Assembly (NCBI GenBank): GCA_018398765.1
Contig: JAHBMJ010002760.1
Span: 8,567-70,064, forward strand
DNA from: Chromera velia
Taxonomy: Eukaryota > Sar > Chromeraceae
DNA: 61,498 bases
Direction: 5' to 3'
The position numbers and the translations under genes are program-made. The notes below the pieces were generated by a model. It searched no databases. It was not told the origin of the DNA and was given only the letters and a program-made list of their open reading frames with translations. Shown here one piece after another: positions 11,606-23,232 of this stretch; positions within the stretch are counted from its first letter, which is position 1; each line of letters opens with the position of its first letter.

Positions 11606-12083
11606 AAAGTGTTAGAAATACTATGTTATACCTACTATAGTGTTTTAGATAGTGCTATGCTAAAGGGTTACATAAATATAGTTACATAGTTTTTATAAAC
11701 AGGAAACATCGGCCCAGTCACTCCCCATTTATAAGTAGTGATAGAGCTGAAACACTCAGTTTATAGTTATTTATAGTAGAAACAATGCACCTGATGAATG
11801 CATCTGAAATGCACCTGAATTCAGGTACGTTTGACATTTGTCCAAAGCACCTTGCACCTATGATATATGACCTATACACCTTTTCTCATCCTTAAAACAC
11901 TGTCAGGGTTCACTTACTAACTTACAAGCTATTATGTTAAATAAAGATTATAAATAAGAAATTATGATAGATCAGCGCTAAAGCAAAGCTAGGCCTACTA
12001 ACCTACAAGTAACGCCATCATCAAGCTCTCAAAATTAGACTTATGCTACCAAAAGCGGCACCTTACTAAAGCTTGAATGTCTT
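11606..12083. other. AT-rich spacer, nothing recognised
   Basis: No coding character on either strand and no terminal repeats seen. Confidence 0.5.
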
Positions 12084-12479
12084 TCACCTTGACCATGTTA
12101 AATCTTTATTAAATAACAATTCTAACGGTGGCAGACAGAAAGCTCTTCGCCTTCTATAAGAGGGAAAAAGAGATAAAGAGAGCACCTCAAAGTCTAGCTC
12201 AAAGTGGGTCGTGAATATCTGATCATTCATTCCCTCCTCATCAGCCCAACGGATCCCCCCCTCCCCTGTTCGCTCAATTCTCTCCATATGCACAAGAAAC
12301 TTCTCTAAAGTGTTCAGAGGGAAAGCTTTATTGTACAACATCCACTTGTTGTATGCCTTTTTGTAAACTGAATGCACAATCGCCCCCCCCTCCCAAGTTG
12401 ACCCCCTGAGACACATTAATCTGACTGTGATGCTCCAGTATGTGTTGACTGGAGAGGGATCGACTAGATCAAACATCAA
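12084..12479 (-). pseudogene. C-terminal tail of the LINE ORF2 after a small insertion
   Basis: This 131-codon open stretch is in the same frame as the RT and finger region upstream on the minus strand, although the intervening 12,480-12,698 is full of stops. It has normal coding composition (Trp-containing segments such as SVYKKAYNKWMLYNKAFPLN). The simplest reading is that it is the natural C terminus of ORF2 cut off by an insertion. It could also be part of an unrelated element. Confidence 0.5.
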
Positions 12480-12698
12480 GACTGCGTGAACATAACTCTA
12501 TGTATGACCCAGAAAAAGGCATGCATGCTCGATCGAAGTATGTTTGCGGCCAGCTCATGGCCCGGTCGGACCTGGCGTTGAGTGCAAGCCTACTTAGCCT
12601 AGGCGCTTGCATACTACCGAACCTGGTCGGACTTATAAGTAATGATACATCAGCTAGTGCACCATCAATCCTAGCTTTCTAACTTATAAGTAGCTTAA
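12480..12698. mobile_element. Small insertion in the LINE ORF, about 220 bp
   Basis: The reading frame on both sides is the same, but this segment carries about seven in-frame stops and has a different composition. It contains two copies of ACTTATAAGTA near one side (about 12,630 and 12,666). No clear terminal repeats were found, so its nature is uncertain. Confidence 0.4.
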
Positions 12699-15600
12699 TC
12701 ATGCTTCATACGGATCGACTTGTAAAGTCAAAAGCAGCATTTTTCTCGCTTCTGTTTTGGCTGCATCCGATCCTTCAATTCCTTCTCTCTGAATCCTTTG
12801 CTTCACTTTCTTTCCCTCTACCACTTTGTTTAGTTTATTTCTTGCTTCTACCCAATTGGAGCATACTGAAAACCAGTGCCAGAGATCATCAATTTTTTTT
12901 CCATTTGAACAACCCTCTGCCAGACAAAACACCTCTCCCGGAGAGTTGGCCCCCCCCGTCAGACCCTTCCGATTTAGTGTCAATGCCCTTAGGAGTGGCT
13001 CAATCTTCTCACATAAGGCACTTCTTGGCAGACAGGACATCCGTACCTTAGGGCCATTCTTTGAAGACAAAAGAAATAGAGAAGAACGTGAAGAAGACGA
13101 AAGAGCTCTCTGTAGTCCTGATAAAGAGGCAGACAGGGGGAAGTTGCCCTTTTCTTCCCTGTCTCCCTTTTTTATGCATTCCATTCCCTAGGCATCCTTA
13201 ATTTTGGCAGAAACAAACAAATTCCCCTTCGGGGGCCGTCTTTCTGAGCTCCGGACAGGGAGAGACGTCAAAAAGTCAAGGCCTGCCCATCTGAACAGAC
13301 CATTGACAGCTCGTCTTTGCTTCTGCCCCGCTGGTCCCTTCTATGAATTCAAAAGAGCCTGAGGAATACGGAGATGCGAACGGCTAAGTGCAATCTAGAA
13401 TGAAGCAAAACGAGCACACAAGAGCGCGTGAGCAGACATTAAATTAACAGACAAAAGAGAGGGTACACACAAACTCCTGACCGGAAGTCGGGCCGCCCAT
13501 CGAACAAACCGGAGCCACAAGTTGTCAATCGCCTCCCAGTCTCCCTGTCTTATCGGAAAGCACTCCAGGCTATAGAGTGCCACCGGCTTCCAGCATGCCT
13601 TCAGCAGCTGCATCTTTCCCCCGAGAGGCAACCCAGACAGACTCACAGCCAGACCAATCACCGTCCCCATTGCACGCTCTGCACTGCGTAGGCGTGCTTC
13701 AATCGACCGAGTCAAATCCCCTCCCTCAAATAGAAGGCAACCCAAATATTTGTACTGATCACACCAGTTTACTTCCTTCCCTTGGTATAAAATCATGCCG
13801 TTACAGTCCTCACGGTATTTACAAAGGCACAGGACCTTGGTTTTCTTCAGATTGACATTCAACCCCCACTTTCCGCAATACCCCTCCAGGGCATCGAATT
13901 TTGCTTGGAGGTTGGCTGCTGAGTGTGCAAACAAGACAAGATCATCAGCGTAGCCTATACTTCTTAAACTGGCCCCAGCAAGGTGAACCCCCTCCGTTTC
14001 TTTTCCATCTCCCCGTTTTCCTTTCTGAATCTCATCATGCAGGTCATTAATGAATAATAAAAAAAGCGATGGGGACAACGCATCACCTTGCTTAACCCCT
14101 GTCCCCTCTGGGAATAGAGCCGAGTCCCCATCGACTCTCGCTTTCACGCCTCTATACATTGATGCAATCATCAACAGATCTCTCTTCTCTATTCCCTCAG
14201 CCTGCAGCTTTGCCAGAAGCTTCAGCCGAGGAATGGAGTCAAACGCCTTTGAGAAGTCGACAAATCCGCCCAGGAGCCCCTTCTTGCCTCTTTTGCATTC
14301 TTGTACCAAGCCTACCACTGCTCTAATCCCCTCTCTTGTACCCACCCCTTTCCTAAACCCGATCTGTCTGTCATCAAAACGAGCTTGCTGACGGATTCTA
14401 TCATCCATAAGGAGACCAAAGAGCTTTGCAAGGGGGTTAACGACATGGACTGGACGCCAGTCATTCGGCTGTGGCAAAAGGGAACCTTTCGGGACGGGTA
14501 CAATTCTCAACAAATTCCAGTTATCAGGCCAACATGCATATGCATGCATTAAATTAAAGAAAACAAACAAAAGGAAGCAAGAGATGGGAAAGTAACAAAA
14601 GCAAAGGTCGAGTTGTTGAGGAGAGATGCCATCGAGCCCTGCCGCTTTCTTTCTATCCATTCCTTTCAGACGATCAGTCACCTGCTTATACAAGAAAATG
14701 AATTGCTTCGGGGGCTCTGGCTCCGGATCAGGCTCTGGCAATTCTTCGCCCTCCCCAAAAACCCGTGCCCAATGGTTTGAGAAGTCTCTTGCCCCTGGCC
14801 TCAGACCGTCTTTCGACAACTTTCTCCTTTCTTTCCAAAGGAAGAAGGGGTTATTAAGCAAATGTGTCTTCGCTTTTTCAGTTTTCGCTCTCTCAAATCT
14901 CTTCTTTTTCTGCCGGAAGATCTCTCTCCTTTTCTTTAAGATGTCTTCTACCTTTTCCTGCTTTAACTCTCTCTCCACCCCACTTGTACAGTCCTCAACT
15001 TCTTTTCTTACTTTCTTCAAGCATTCCTGCAGCTCTTTACATTCCTCATCCCACCACCCTTCCTTCTTTCTAAACAACGTTTTGAAGGTAGGAGGCTGTT
15101 GCTTCTCTGTCGCTTTCGCTATTACTTCCTTCACCGGCCCAACCAAAACCTAACACCAGGCTGTGGCCAAGGCTTTCACCCGGTCTTTCTTATTTTGAGG
15201 GCTCACTGGGGAGGAGGTCAAAGAAGAGGGCAAAAAGGCTGTTGAGGAGGGTGGGGAGGAAGACACAGGAGGGGGTGGGGGAAGGGGAGGCTCTTCGAAT
15301 GGTTCAACTTCTCTATGATGCTCCCAGAGTCCCTGCCATGTCTCTCCCACCAGCTCTCTTGCTGCTGCCGCTATTGGCAGCAAATCCTCATCTTTCACCG
15401 CTGCTTTTCTGATGGATCTGTAAAACGGGGGGCACTGCTGCAGGGATGGGGCATCCGTGTGCTTTCCCGCAGCCTCAAGTGAAGAAAAGAGGAGAGAAAA
15501 ACAGATAGATGCATAGTCATGATCAGAGCTAATCAGTCCATCGAAAGCGATTTCCCAGTCCGTGCAAGAGGAGAGAAGGAAAGGCTCAACCAATGCATAA

Positions 15601-16690
15601 TCAACAACGGATACCTCTTTTTTTGTGTTCTTTGATTTACAGGTACAAGCACCCAAAAAGCGGAAATCTTTGCCCCCACACTTCCCTTGCAGACCATTCA
15701 AGATCAGTAGGTTACTTTCACCGCAAAGACGCACCAATTCACGGCCTATGGGGTCGACTGACTGCTTGCATTCTGAATGCCGGATAAAAAAGGGAGCCGA
15801 CTCGTCAGAGCCGGTAAATTCATCCTGTTCAAACAGTTGTTCACGATTCCATTCGAAACCTTCTGAACAGAGCGATGCTGTGTGAGAGTTGAGGTCCTCC
15901 AGGACCACTCTCGGCTCTCCCAAGGGGACAGAGCACAGGGAATAAGACAGGATCTCTTTTGTGTCATCTTTCTTATGATTTGACCAACCCCCCGGTAATT
16001 ATACCCCAAACATATGTAGTTTTCTACCCGACGAGTGGATGGCCACCCTGGCGATGCTCGGCCCTACTAGCTCAAACTCCGGTCTGAGTTCCCCCCAACG
16101 GTCCGATTTGACCAAAATGCATACGCATCCAGACCGGATTTCTTTGTCTGCACAAGCGGAATGGACTTTTATCTTTCTCCTTCTCCATTCCCTATGTGAC
16201 CAATTTACTCCTTTCCAACCCCCCAGTTCTAGATCGCAGGACAGGTGCTGTATTTCAACCAGGACCACAACATCCGCATCCGTTTTAGTAAGCCATGAAC
16301 GAATGTCTCCATTTTTTATCTTCCGCTGCAATCCTCCCACATTGATGTAGGCAAAGCGCAGACGGTCCCGTGGGTGAGACACCGTCAAGTCCTGGTAGCA
16401 AGCATTCCTTCGCTTCTTGAACTTGCCTCTTCTCACCTTCCAATACTCTCTCACGGCTTTCTGTATGATTATTTTCTCATCCTCCAACCTTTCTTTCATC
16501 AAGTCCCTTTCTTTTACCCATTTGAGACTAGACTCAGGAGAGCGCCTGATTTCAAACCATCTCTCACCACCGTGTAACCTTTTATACCCTAAAACAAGTA
16601 GAGGATGAGAAGAAAAAAAACAAGAAGAAGAAGAAGAAAAAGAATTAAGAAGAGGAGGAGGAGGAGGAGGAGGAGGGAGAAGAAGAATCC
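12699..16690 (-). pseudogene. LINE ORF2 core: AP endonuclease, reverse transcriptase, CCHC finger
   Basis: Endonuclease: RLRFAYINVGGLQRKI at its start, VVVLVEIQHL, a VVLEDLNSH motif (GDxNxH-like) and ISSDHDYASI (SDH motif) near its end. Reverse transcriptase (15,146-13,395): AAGLDGISPQQLD, FVDFSKAFDSIPR, GVKQGDALSPSLFLLFINDL, IGYADDLVLFAHS (YADD intact) and NLKKTKVLCL. Finger (13,184-12,699): CLAEGCSNGKKIDDLWHWFS followed by VC. A Ser-rich linker joins EN to RT. The five nonsense codons here (TAA 16,001; TAG 15,152; TAG 13,397; two TAG before 13,185) lie in one continuous frame with no indel. The TAA replaces the residue where such enzymes often have Tyr before LPG. With these stops the element should not make a full protein. 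Confidence 0.85.
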
Positions 16691-17362
16691 GAAAAAAAAG
16701 AAAAAGAAGAAGAGGACGACTTGGGAGGAGCATGCGAGGCAGCAGAGCAAAAGGAAGAAGAGTCATCCAGAATATCACGATCTCTCCTTCGTTTCTTTCT
16801 CCTCTTTCTCTTGCTGCATGGGACGAGGAGTGTCAAGGCTGGCACAAAAGAGGAAGGTCGATAAATAGGAGGGAGATCGCCCCGCGGGGAAGAGGACTCA
16901 AAGTCAGAAAGGCGTGGCGATCCAGAAAAAGGGGATGGAAAGCCCTGTCCCCTCGAGCAAGAAAGCTCGTTAGAAGACGGCGAAGGCTGTGAAAGCAAAA
17001 CTTCACTTGAGCTGCGATTCAGTGCAGGATCAGATCCTCCGTCGAGTCCCAGCTCACTCTCATCATAAGCAAACAATGAGGAAGAGGAAAAAGACGAAAA
17101 ATGCGAAGATGCAGAGAGAAAAGGTTCTTCGGCCATAGCAGATCCAGAAAGAGGAGAAAAAGAGGAGAGAGAAAGAGACTTCATAAGATTTTAAACCTGC
17201 ATGTATACATTTAACGGGTCGATCAGGCCGGGATGGGGGAGGGGTCCAGCTGGATGGCCCTCCTCCTTCCCAGCACAACCTGACAAATCTCGCGCGGCCC
17301 TATTTCTGTTAATCCCTCCCCCCCTTCCTTCTTTCCCCCCACTGCCTACCGCCAAGGAAGAA

Positions 17363-17430
<68 letters not shown>

Positions 17431-17461
17431 AGAAGAAGAAGGAGAAGAAGAAGAAGAAGAA

Positions 17462-17493
<32 letters not shown>

Positions 17494-17509
17494 AGAAGAG
17501 AAAGAAGAA

Positions 17510-17540
<31 letters not shown>

Positions 17541-17638
17541 GAGAAGGAGAAGAAAAAGAAGAAGAAGAAGAAGAAGAAAAAAAAAAAAAAGAAGAAGAAG
17601 AAAAAAAAGAAGAAGAAGAAGAAGAAGAAGAAAGAGAA

Positions 17639-17685
<47 letters not shown>

Positions 17686-18073
17686 AGGAGAAGGAGAAGA
17701 AGAAGAAGAAGAAGAAGAAGAAGAAAAAGAAGAAGAAGGGTCCATCCAGTGGCCTAGCCTCTCCCCCCCCTCCCCTCCCTGTCCGTTGCCCCCCTCGTTC
17801 CTTCCTTTGCAAGATCCAGCAGAAGAGGAAGAAAAGAAAAGAGCAGACAAAAAAGAAGAAGAAGAAGAAGAAGAAGAAGCAGGAGCAGCAGCAGCAGCAA
17901 CAACAGAAAAAGAAGAAGAAGAAGAAGAAGCAGAAGAAAAAGAAGAAGAAGAAGAAGAGGAGGAGGAGGAAGAAAAAGAAGAAGAAGAAGAAGAAGACAA
18001 AGAAGGAGAAGAAGAAGAAACAGGAGCAGCAGCAGCAGAAGAAGAAAAAGAAGAAGAAGAAGCAGCAGCAGCA

Positions 18074-18105
<32 letters not shown>

Positions 18106-18147
18106 AGAAAACAAAGAAGAAGCGGAAGGAGATTCTGAAGGGGAGGG

Positions 18148-18180
<33 letters not shown>

Positions 18181-18520
18181 AGCAAAGGGGGAAGAATTTC
18201 CAAAAGGATTCTGACATTTGCCCTGTCTTCCTAGAAAACAGTTCCAGCAAGCCCTTTTGAGCTTAGCGCACCTACAGCGGCTGCAGGTGCTATTTACAGT
18301 ACAACTACATTTGCAGCACTGGGTCCCCTCCTCCTTCGACTTCTTTCTCCCCGAGGCATCCGGAGGACCCGGGCCGTTACCCCCTCTTTTGTCTTTTCCT
18401 TTTTCATTTTCTCCATTCCCTTTGAAGCTTCTTCCATTACCCCCCTTTCCTTTCTCCCCTCGTCTATCCGTTCCTTTCCTCGTCTCTTCATTTCCTTTCC
18501 CTCCTGTCTTCCCCGTTGGT
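16691..18520 (-). pseudogene. LINE Cys-rich domain and Ser-rich low-complexity region
   Basis: In the frame of ORF1, a Lys/Gly-rich stretch leads to a compact Cys-rich domain at 18,315-18,195: CCKCSCTVNSTC, CSRCRCAKLKRAC, WNCFLGRQGKC. The CxC and CxxC spacing recalls the CXC (tesmin/TSO1-like) metal-binding fold, which is a resemblance only. It runs into several hundred Ser codons (TCT/TCC/TTC tract) and then a mixed Ser-rich part with a basic patch (KRKRRKKRRRDR) before the endonuclease. TAA codons interrupt at 18,522 and 17,193. Confidence 0.6.
17358..18185. repeat. Long purine tract (GAA/GAG/GCA)n
   Basis: Plus strand is almost pure purine for about 370 bp (17,358-17,740), then after a short break again for about 350 bp with GCA interspersions. 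It produces spurious Glu-rich, Ser-rich, Phe-rich and Leu-rich ORFs in all frames. On the minus strand, one frame is the poly-Ser part of the LINE protein. Confidence 0.9.
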
Positions 18521-19956
18521 TAGTTCTTCCCCCCTTCCCCCACCCCAGTGAGAGAGAGAGGAAGAGGAAGTGAAAGAAAAGGAAAAGAAACATCGCATAC
18601 ATCTGTGACCTTCCATTCGATACCTTCTGCACTCATGTGTTCTTCTTTATCCAAAGAGATGACATTGTCAGCTACTCCGAGAGGAGAGTGGCGTGTATTG
18701 AGAGTCGATGCATCCGAGAGAGGCGAACGTGTCCTACCTGTGTGAATGTCATGTGTGATTGCTGGAGAAGATGGCGTTCTGTCATACGTTCTTTGTTCGA
18801 AGTCTGCCGAGAAGGCCTCTCTTCTATGCATGCACGAGCCGAGTTTACTGTGATCGCATACTTCATTCCCTCCCTGCCCACCCAGAAAGTCCTCTTCTAT
18901 GTCCTCCCCTCCAAGTTGCTGCTTCCCCTCCCCTCCCTTCAACCCCCCACCCTGACTCTTTAAAGTTTCCGTCTCCAACAAATCCGGAGGTCTTTGGCCC
19001 CACCTCTTTCCAGAAAGCCATCCGCAAGTCCCTTTCCGTGCCCCCCTGAAGTGTCTCCCTGTTCATCTCCCTCTGCCCTGCCATGACCTGCACATAGGGG
19101 GAGGGGGGGGAAACTGTATCTTCTTAGAAAAAGCATAAAGGGGAGCGTGATCAAAAACCATCCCTGCCCCACTGACCGGCATCGGATAGACCGTGGCTCC
19201 CCCCGGCCTATCCGTCCCCCCCTCCTCCAGTCGGTTACTGGGGTCTACGGGCTCGTCGCAGGGTGTCGTCGGTCCACTGGTGTGATCATTTCCATCGGAG
19301 GTTTCAACAACACAATGTGACAGAGGGAATACCGTTTTTTGGAAAGAGATTTGAGACCGAAAGGAAAACATCTTTACACAATTTTCAAGGAGCGCAAACC
19401 GGTTCGTAAACGAGACAGGGGAACGTTCCTTCCCTCCCCAAAATACCCCTTCGCAACGCTTTCCCACCCCCTTTTCAGTCCCTGATCTCAACTACCCCAA
19501 CAGTCCAACTTCTTCCACAGCCTGGAGGATACAATTCACAGCTCACACTCTGCCCTCAATTTTCTTTCTCTCACTGATTCTGTCTATTTCTTCCTCAAGA
19601 GTCTGAATCACCACTGCTCGTTTCTCCATCTCACATACCAATGCCCTTCTCCTCGTCAGCAAACGACTCAACTTCATACAACCTGCCTCATCGTCTCCGA
19701 GGGATCCGTTATGTGCCGGCACGGAAGGGGTTCGGATCCTTTTCCCCTCCCCAGAATTCTTTCAGGCCCGAGGGCCGGGAGGGCCATCACGCTCCTCTTC
19801 CCTCGGAGAATTGGGCTCCTCAAATATTTCTCCATCGGACTCATCCCCTCCTCCGAGCTTCCTCCGCCTTGCTGGAGGGGCTGATGATACCAGTGCGTCA
19901 TCTCTCTGTCGGATCTGTCCCCTTCTTGTGGGAGATGCGGGTGGGGTCTGGTGGGA

Positions 19957-21144
19957 TCAATCAATGTCTGCAAACGAACTGAAGAGGGGCCCGGACTCCA
20001 CCGCCGTCTCCTGCCGTTCCTTTCCCCCCCCAACGGGCACCATGCCAGCTTGTTCAGAGCCTATACCCCCATTGAGGCCGAGCACGGATTGGGAATTGGG
20101 AAAGAAATGTGGGGCAGGCAGGGGTTGCGGTCCATTCAGCATTCCGTCTGAATACCCCTGGTGGTAAGGGTATGGAGACGGGAAGCTAGACGCAAAGCTA
20201 TACATGGGGGCTACTATGGGGGCAGTCATGGGGGTAGGCTGAGCTATGGCCCCTGCGAGGGGACCATGGCTCCTGGGGTAGAAAACTATAGACGCCCCTT
20301 GCAGCCCAGGAGGTGCATCCATGGTGTGCGGGGCTGGATTCACGGCTGGCCTCGACCCGTCCTCATCCCCCTCCTTCGCGACCACTTCCTTTGCTTCCTT
20401 CACCTCCTCCTCATCGTGAGCATCAGGGGAGGTGAGTATTCCCCTCGCCCACCGAACCCTTGACTGTTTCTTCTGCTGCTCATTTTTTGGTATACGGTAA
20501 AAGAACAGTCTCCCGTCTTTGGTTTCTATGCAAAACCGCTCACCAAAGAGCTTGTCACACTTCTCCACATTATCATCCGAGTCAAACACAAGAGTCGTCT
20601 TCGGTTGACCAAGCTTCTTGTTTGGTTTCTTCGGGTTGGGTCTGGGTTTCCACAAAGACTTGCTCTTGATCGTTGATATCATGGCTGCAGAAAATGCTTC
20701 TGCTTCTTCGAGTCGCATATTGGAGATTTGGGGGTATCTGGCATAGTCCCTCAGGAACTTTTTCAGATCCCGGTCGAAAGAGATCGGGCTCCCGCTCAGG
20801 AAGAGTCCTTGGATCTCTGAGGTGCGGAGTCTTTTCTCCTCAGCCGCTTTGAAGAGATCTGCGCTAGGGGATTTCTCCTTTAGTTCGGTAACTTCATCCC
20901 TCAGAACCTTTATCTCCCCCTCTAAGCCGCTAAGCCATTCCCGGTCCTCAGCCTGACCCTGGGTGAGGGCTGCGAGCTGGGTTTTCACCGGCTCTAACTG
21001 GTTGGTAAACGATCTGTTGAGGTCCTCCAACCGAACCTTCAGTTTCACATCTAAAAGGGCGCTCAGCTAATTTACCACTGCCGACTCCAGGGGACTGGAG
21101 ACCAGCTTTGGAAAAGAAAAGTCAGAGGAGCCTTTACCAGCCAT
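19957..21144 (-). pseudogene. LINE ORF1-like region, coiled coil
   Basis: Starts MAGKGSSDFSFPK and meets an in-frame TAG at 21,069-21,067, after which coding resumes (LSALLDVKLKVRLEDLNRSF). Residues up to about 95 form a heptad-rich coiled coil (LEGEIKVLRDEVTELKEKS), followed by a mixed domain with FLRDYARYPQISN, a basic LWKPRPNPKKPNKK patch and FCIETKDGRLFFYRIPK, then a Pro/Gly-rich tail. Non-LTR ORF1 proteins are typically coiled-coil nucleic-acid chaperones, which fits. Whether the TGA at 19,959 is the natural end of ORF1 or a lesion is unclear, because the same frame stays coding-like beyond it. Confidence 0.65.
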
Positions 21145-21900
21145 CTGCCGGCAAGCGCCAACAAGACAGAGGCAACAGCCCTTGTGGGAGGATACAGGAG
21201 ACGGCTTTTGGCAACGTATCACCAAACTCTGCAGTCTCTTCACCTTTTCTCCTCGGAAAGGTTTCGTTTTGATTTGCTCGAGAATACAGCTCAAGAAGAC
21301 AGCAGAAGACAGGTGTTTGGATCATCACTTGTTGCGAGGAAGAAGGACGGATCATATATAATATCTCTATTCATTCATCTTCTGAATCAGAATCAGCAAG
21401 ATTGCTCAACCTGCAGATTTCACGGGCTTACACCTGCGTTTGGCGAGCTCGCACTCTGAGACCGCGCGCTTGACAAAGAGCAAGCCTCTTTTGTTGCTCT
21501 TGTCTCTCTGCCTCTCTCTGCTGGGCCTCACTCTGTTCCTCCCCAGCGGCTGCCAGAAAATTCGAAGACGAAGAAGCTTGGGCAGAGCCTGCAAGCGGAG
21601 AGGCAACTTGTTGTGATGAAGACACAAGAAAGGGAGAAGCTTAGTGTACACCTCCTACCGCTTGTCGGCCTTTCTGAGGGGCCTTTTTAGAGCCTTGAAC
21701 ATGCTCTGCAAGAAGGCGGGGTCTTCCTTCGACATGTTGAAAGAGTAACCCCAAGGGTGGAGTTGGGGGTCCGGGTGTTGCACGAGGAGTTTCCTGCCAG
21801 AAAGCCTTCTGCAAGTCTCAGTTTCTCTTAGACTCCGGCAAAGCAAGATCAACCACCAACACTTTGTAGGCAATCCTTCTGATGCTGTGAATCCTTCTTC
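21145..21900 (-). other. Probable LINE 5' region with short ORFs
   Basis: Two minus-strand pieces look coding: 21,873-21,655, ending FNMSKEDPAFLQSMFKALKR..., and 21,625-21,428 (MSSSQQVASPLAGS then a Glu/Gln-rich helix). They are in different frames and both end before ORF1. They could be an upstream ORF of the LINE or remnants of another element. Confidence 0.35.
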
Positions 21901-22453
21901 TGTTGGGTCACATTAGGTACTCTAAGAGGTAAGGTAATTGAACGAAAAGTCTGAAAGTCCGTCAATCTCGTCAATTTTTTTTTCTTCAAGCTTTAGATAC
22001 ACTTGCACTTCGGGAGACGGATGGACACGCATGCAGCTGCGATTCTTTAGCATGCAGCTGCATGCTGCTTTTCAAGACACCGCCCGCGCCTGCGGCGCGG
22101 CCGGTCATATGATCACAACTACCTCGTCAAGCGGAACATATCAATCAATCAATCAATCAAGCAAGCAAAAGCTCCTAACAGGGGCATCATGTTTGACCAT
22201 AATTAACCGTAGTAACCGGGCCGATACAGGAAACACTTAGCCGTGGCCCTACTCTATAGGCTAGATGTGTTTTTGTCGTCGATCTTTCATCTTTTTCGTC
22301 AGTGTGTACACTTCTCCATTCAAAACAAAAAAAGGCTTTGCTAGCCTTGGCCTGGCATTAAAATCAATAAGTGATACATTCTGTTATCAGTATTTCTGAT
22401 AAACGTTGACAATATCGCTTGGGATTGATGTGAGTAGTCCATCTATCGACCCA
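21901..22453. other. Intergenic region downstream of the SNARE gene
   Basis: No coding character. Contains a short (CAAT)n run at about 22,140-22,160. Confidence 0.5.
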
Positions 22454-23201
22454 TCACGTGTACATAACGAGAAAGACTAGGATCAGGAAGACGACGAAGA
22501 GGAACAAGACCAGACAGATCTGTTTTGTGTCTGCAAGCACTCAAGCAATCACAGGGACACACAAACTGTATGTTTTTTCTTTTTCTCTCTGTGCTTCTCT
22601 TGACTCCTTGTCGAATCTGCCAGACCCGACAGGCAGACAGACAGAAAGAAAGCTAGACAGAAAGAAAAAAGAAGGAAAGAAACAAACAAAGAAAGAAAGA
22701 AAGAAAGACACACAAGACAGGAGAGTTAGCAAACAGGCAAAGAACAAAATGTGATTACTTCGTTTTTCGTCTTTTTTTCGCTGTTGTTCTTTCCTTTCCT
22801 CCGGTTTTCCTTTCATTGTCGCCAGACAGACAAAGAGAGAGTTCAGAAACGAGACCAAGAAAGAGGTGACTACAAAAGGGGACTATGCAAGCAAAACGCA
22901 CTACTGCTAAACCTCCCCGCACGCCTATGTCTCCACCCAGCAGAAGGAACTAAGACTTATTCTATCAAGCACCCAAACAAGCAACAAACGCCCAAAAATT
23001 AAGAGAACAAATTATCAACCACACTGGAGACAGCCGTGCAAGCTCCCGCAAGCTTTCGCGCTCTTCTCCCCCCCCTTGTGATGATGCGCACTCGACCCTC
23101 GCACACAAAAACATTTAATGGAGCATGAAGGAGAAATCCGAGTGTGTCACTCGGATTCAGCGGATATGCAGGAATTGATTCTCCAGGGATCACACAGACA
23201 C

Positions 23202-23232
<31 letters not shown>

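Larger units (their letters stand above)
12084..21144 (-). mobile_element. LINE-type non-LTR retrotransposon, decayed
   Basis: The minus strand can be read from an ATG at 21,144 to about 16,690 in one frame and from about 16,690 to 12,084 in a second frame. The only obvious shift lies in a TCC/TTC simple repeat near 16,605-16,690. Order: coiled-coil ORF1-like part, Cys-rich domain, long Ser-rich tract, AP-type endonuclease, reverse transcriptase, C-terminal CCHC finger, C-terminal tail interrupted by a 220-bp insertion. Stops found in frame: TAG 21,069; TGA 19,959, 19,764, 19,545 and 19,065; TAG 19,494; TAA 18,522, 17,193 and 16,001; TAG 15,152 and 13,397, with two more TAG before 13,185. I found no target duplication or poly(A) tail. 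Confidence 0.85.

Noticed and set aside
12500-12682. 60-residue plus-strand ORF
   Set aside because: Lies in the small insertion within the LINE; composition is not coding-like and nothing supports it.
17191-18250. Long Glu-rich, Ser-rich, Phe-rich and Leu-rich ORFs on both strands
   Set aside because: They are the translation of one purine/pyrimidine simple repeat in different frames. Only the Ser frame on the minus strand is plausibly part of the LINE protein.
12084-21144. Alternative nuclear genetic code with reassigned stop codons to explain in-frame TAA/TAG/TGA
   Set aside because: Different conserved residues (Trp, Arg, Gln) sit at the stops, host genes end with normal TGA or TAA, and host exons contain no internal stops.
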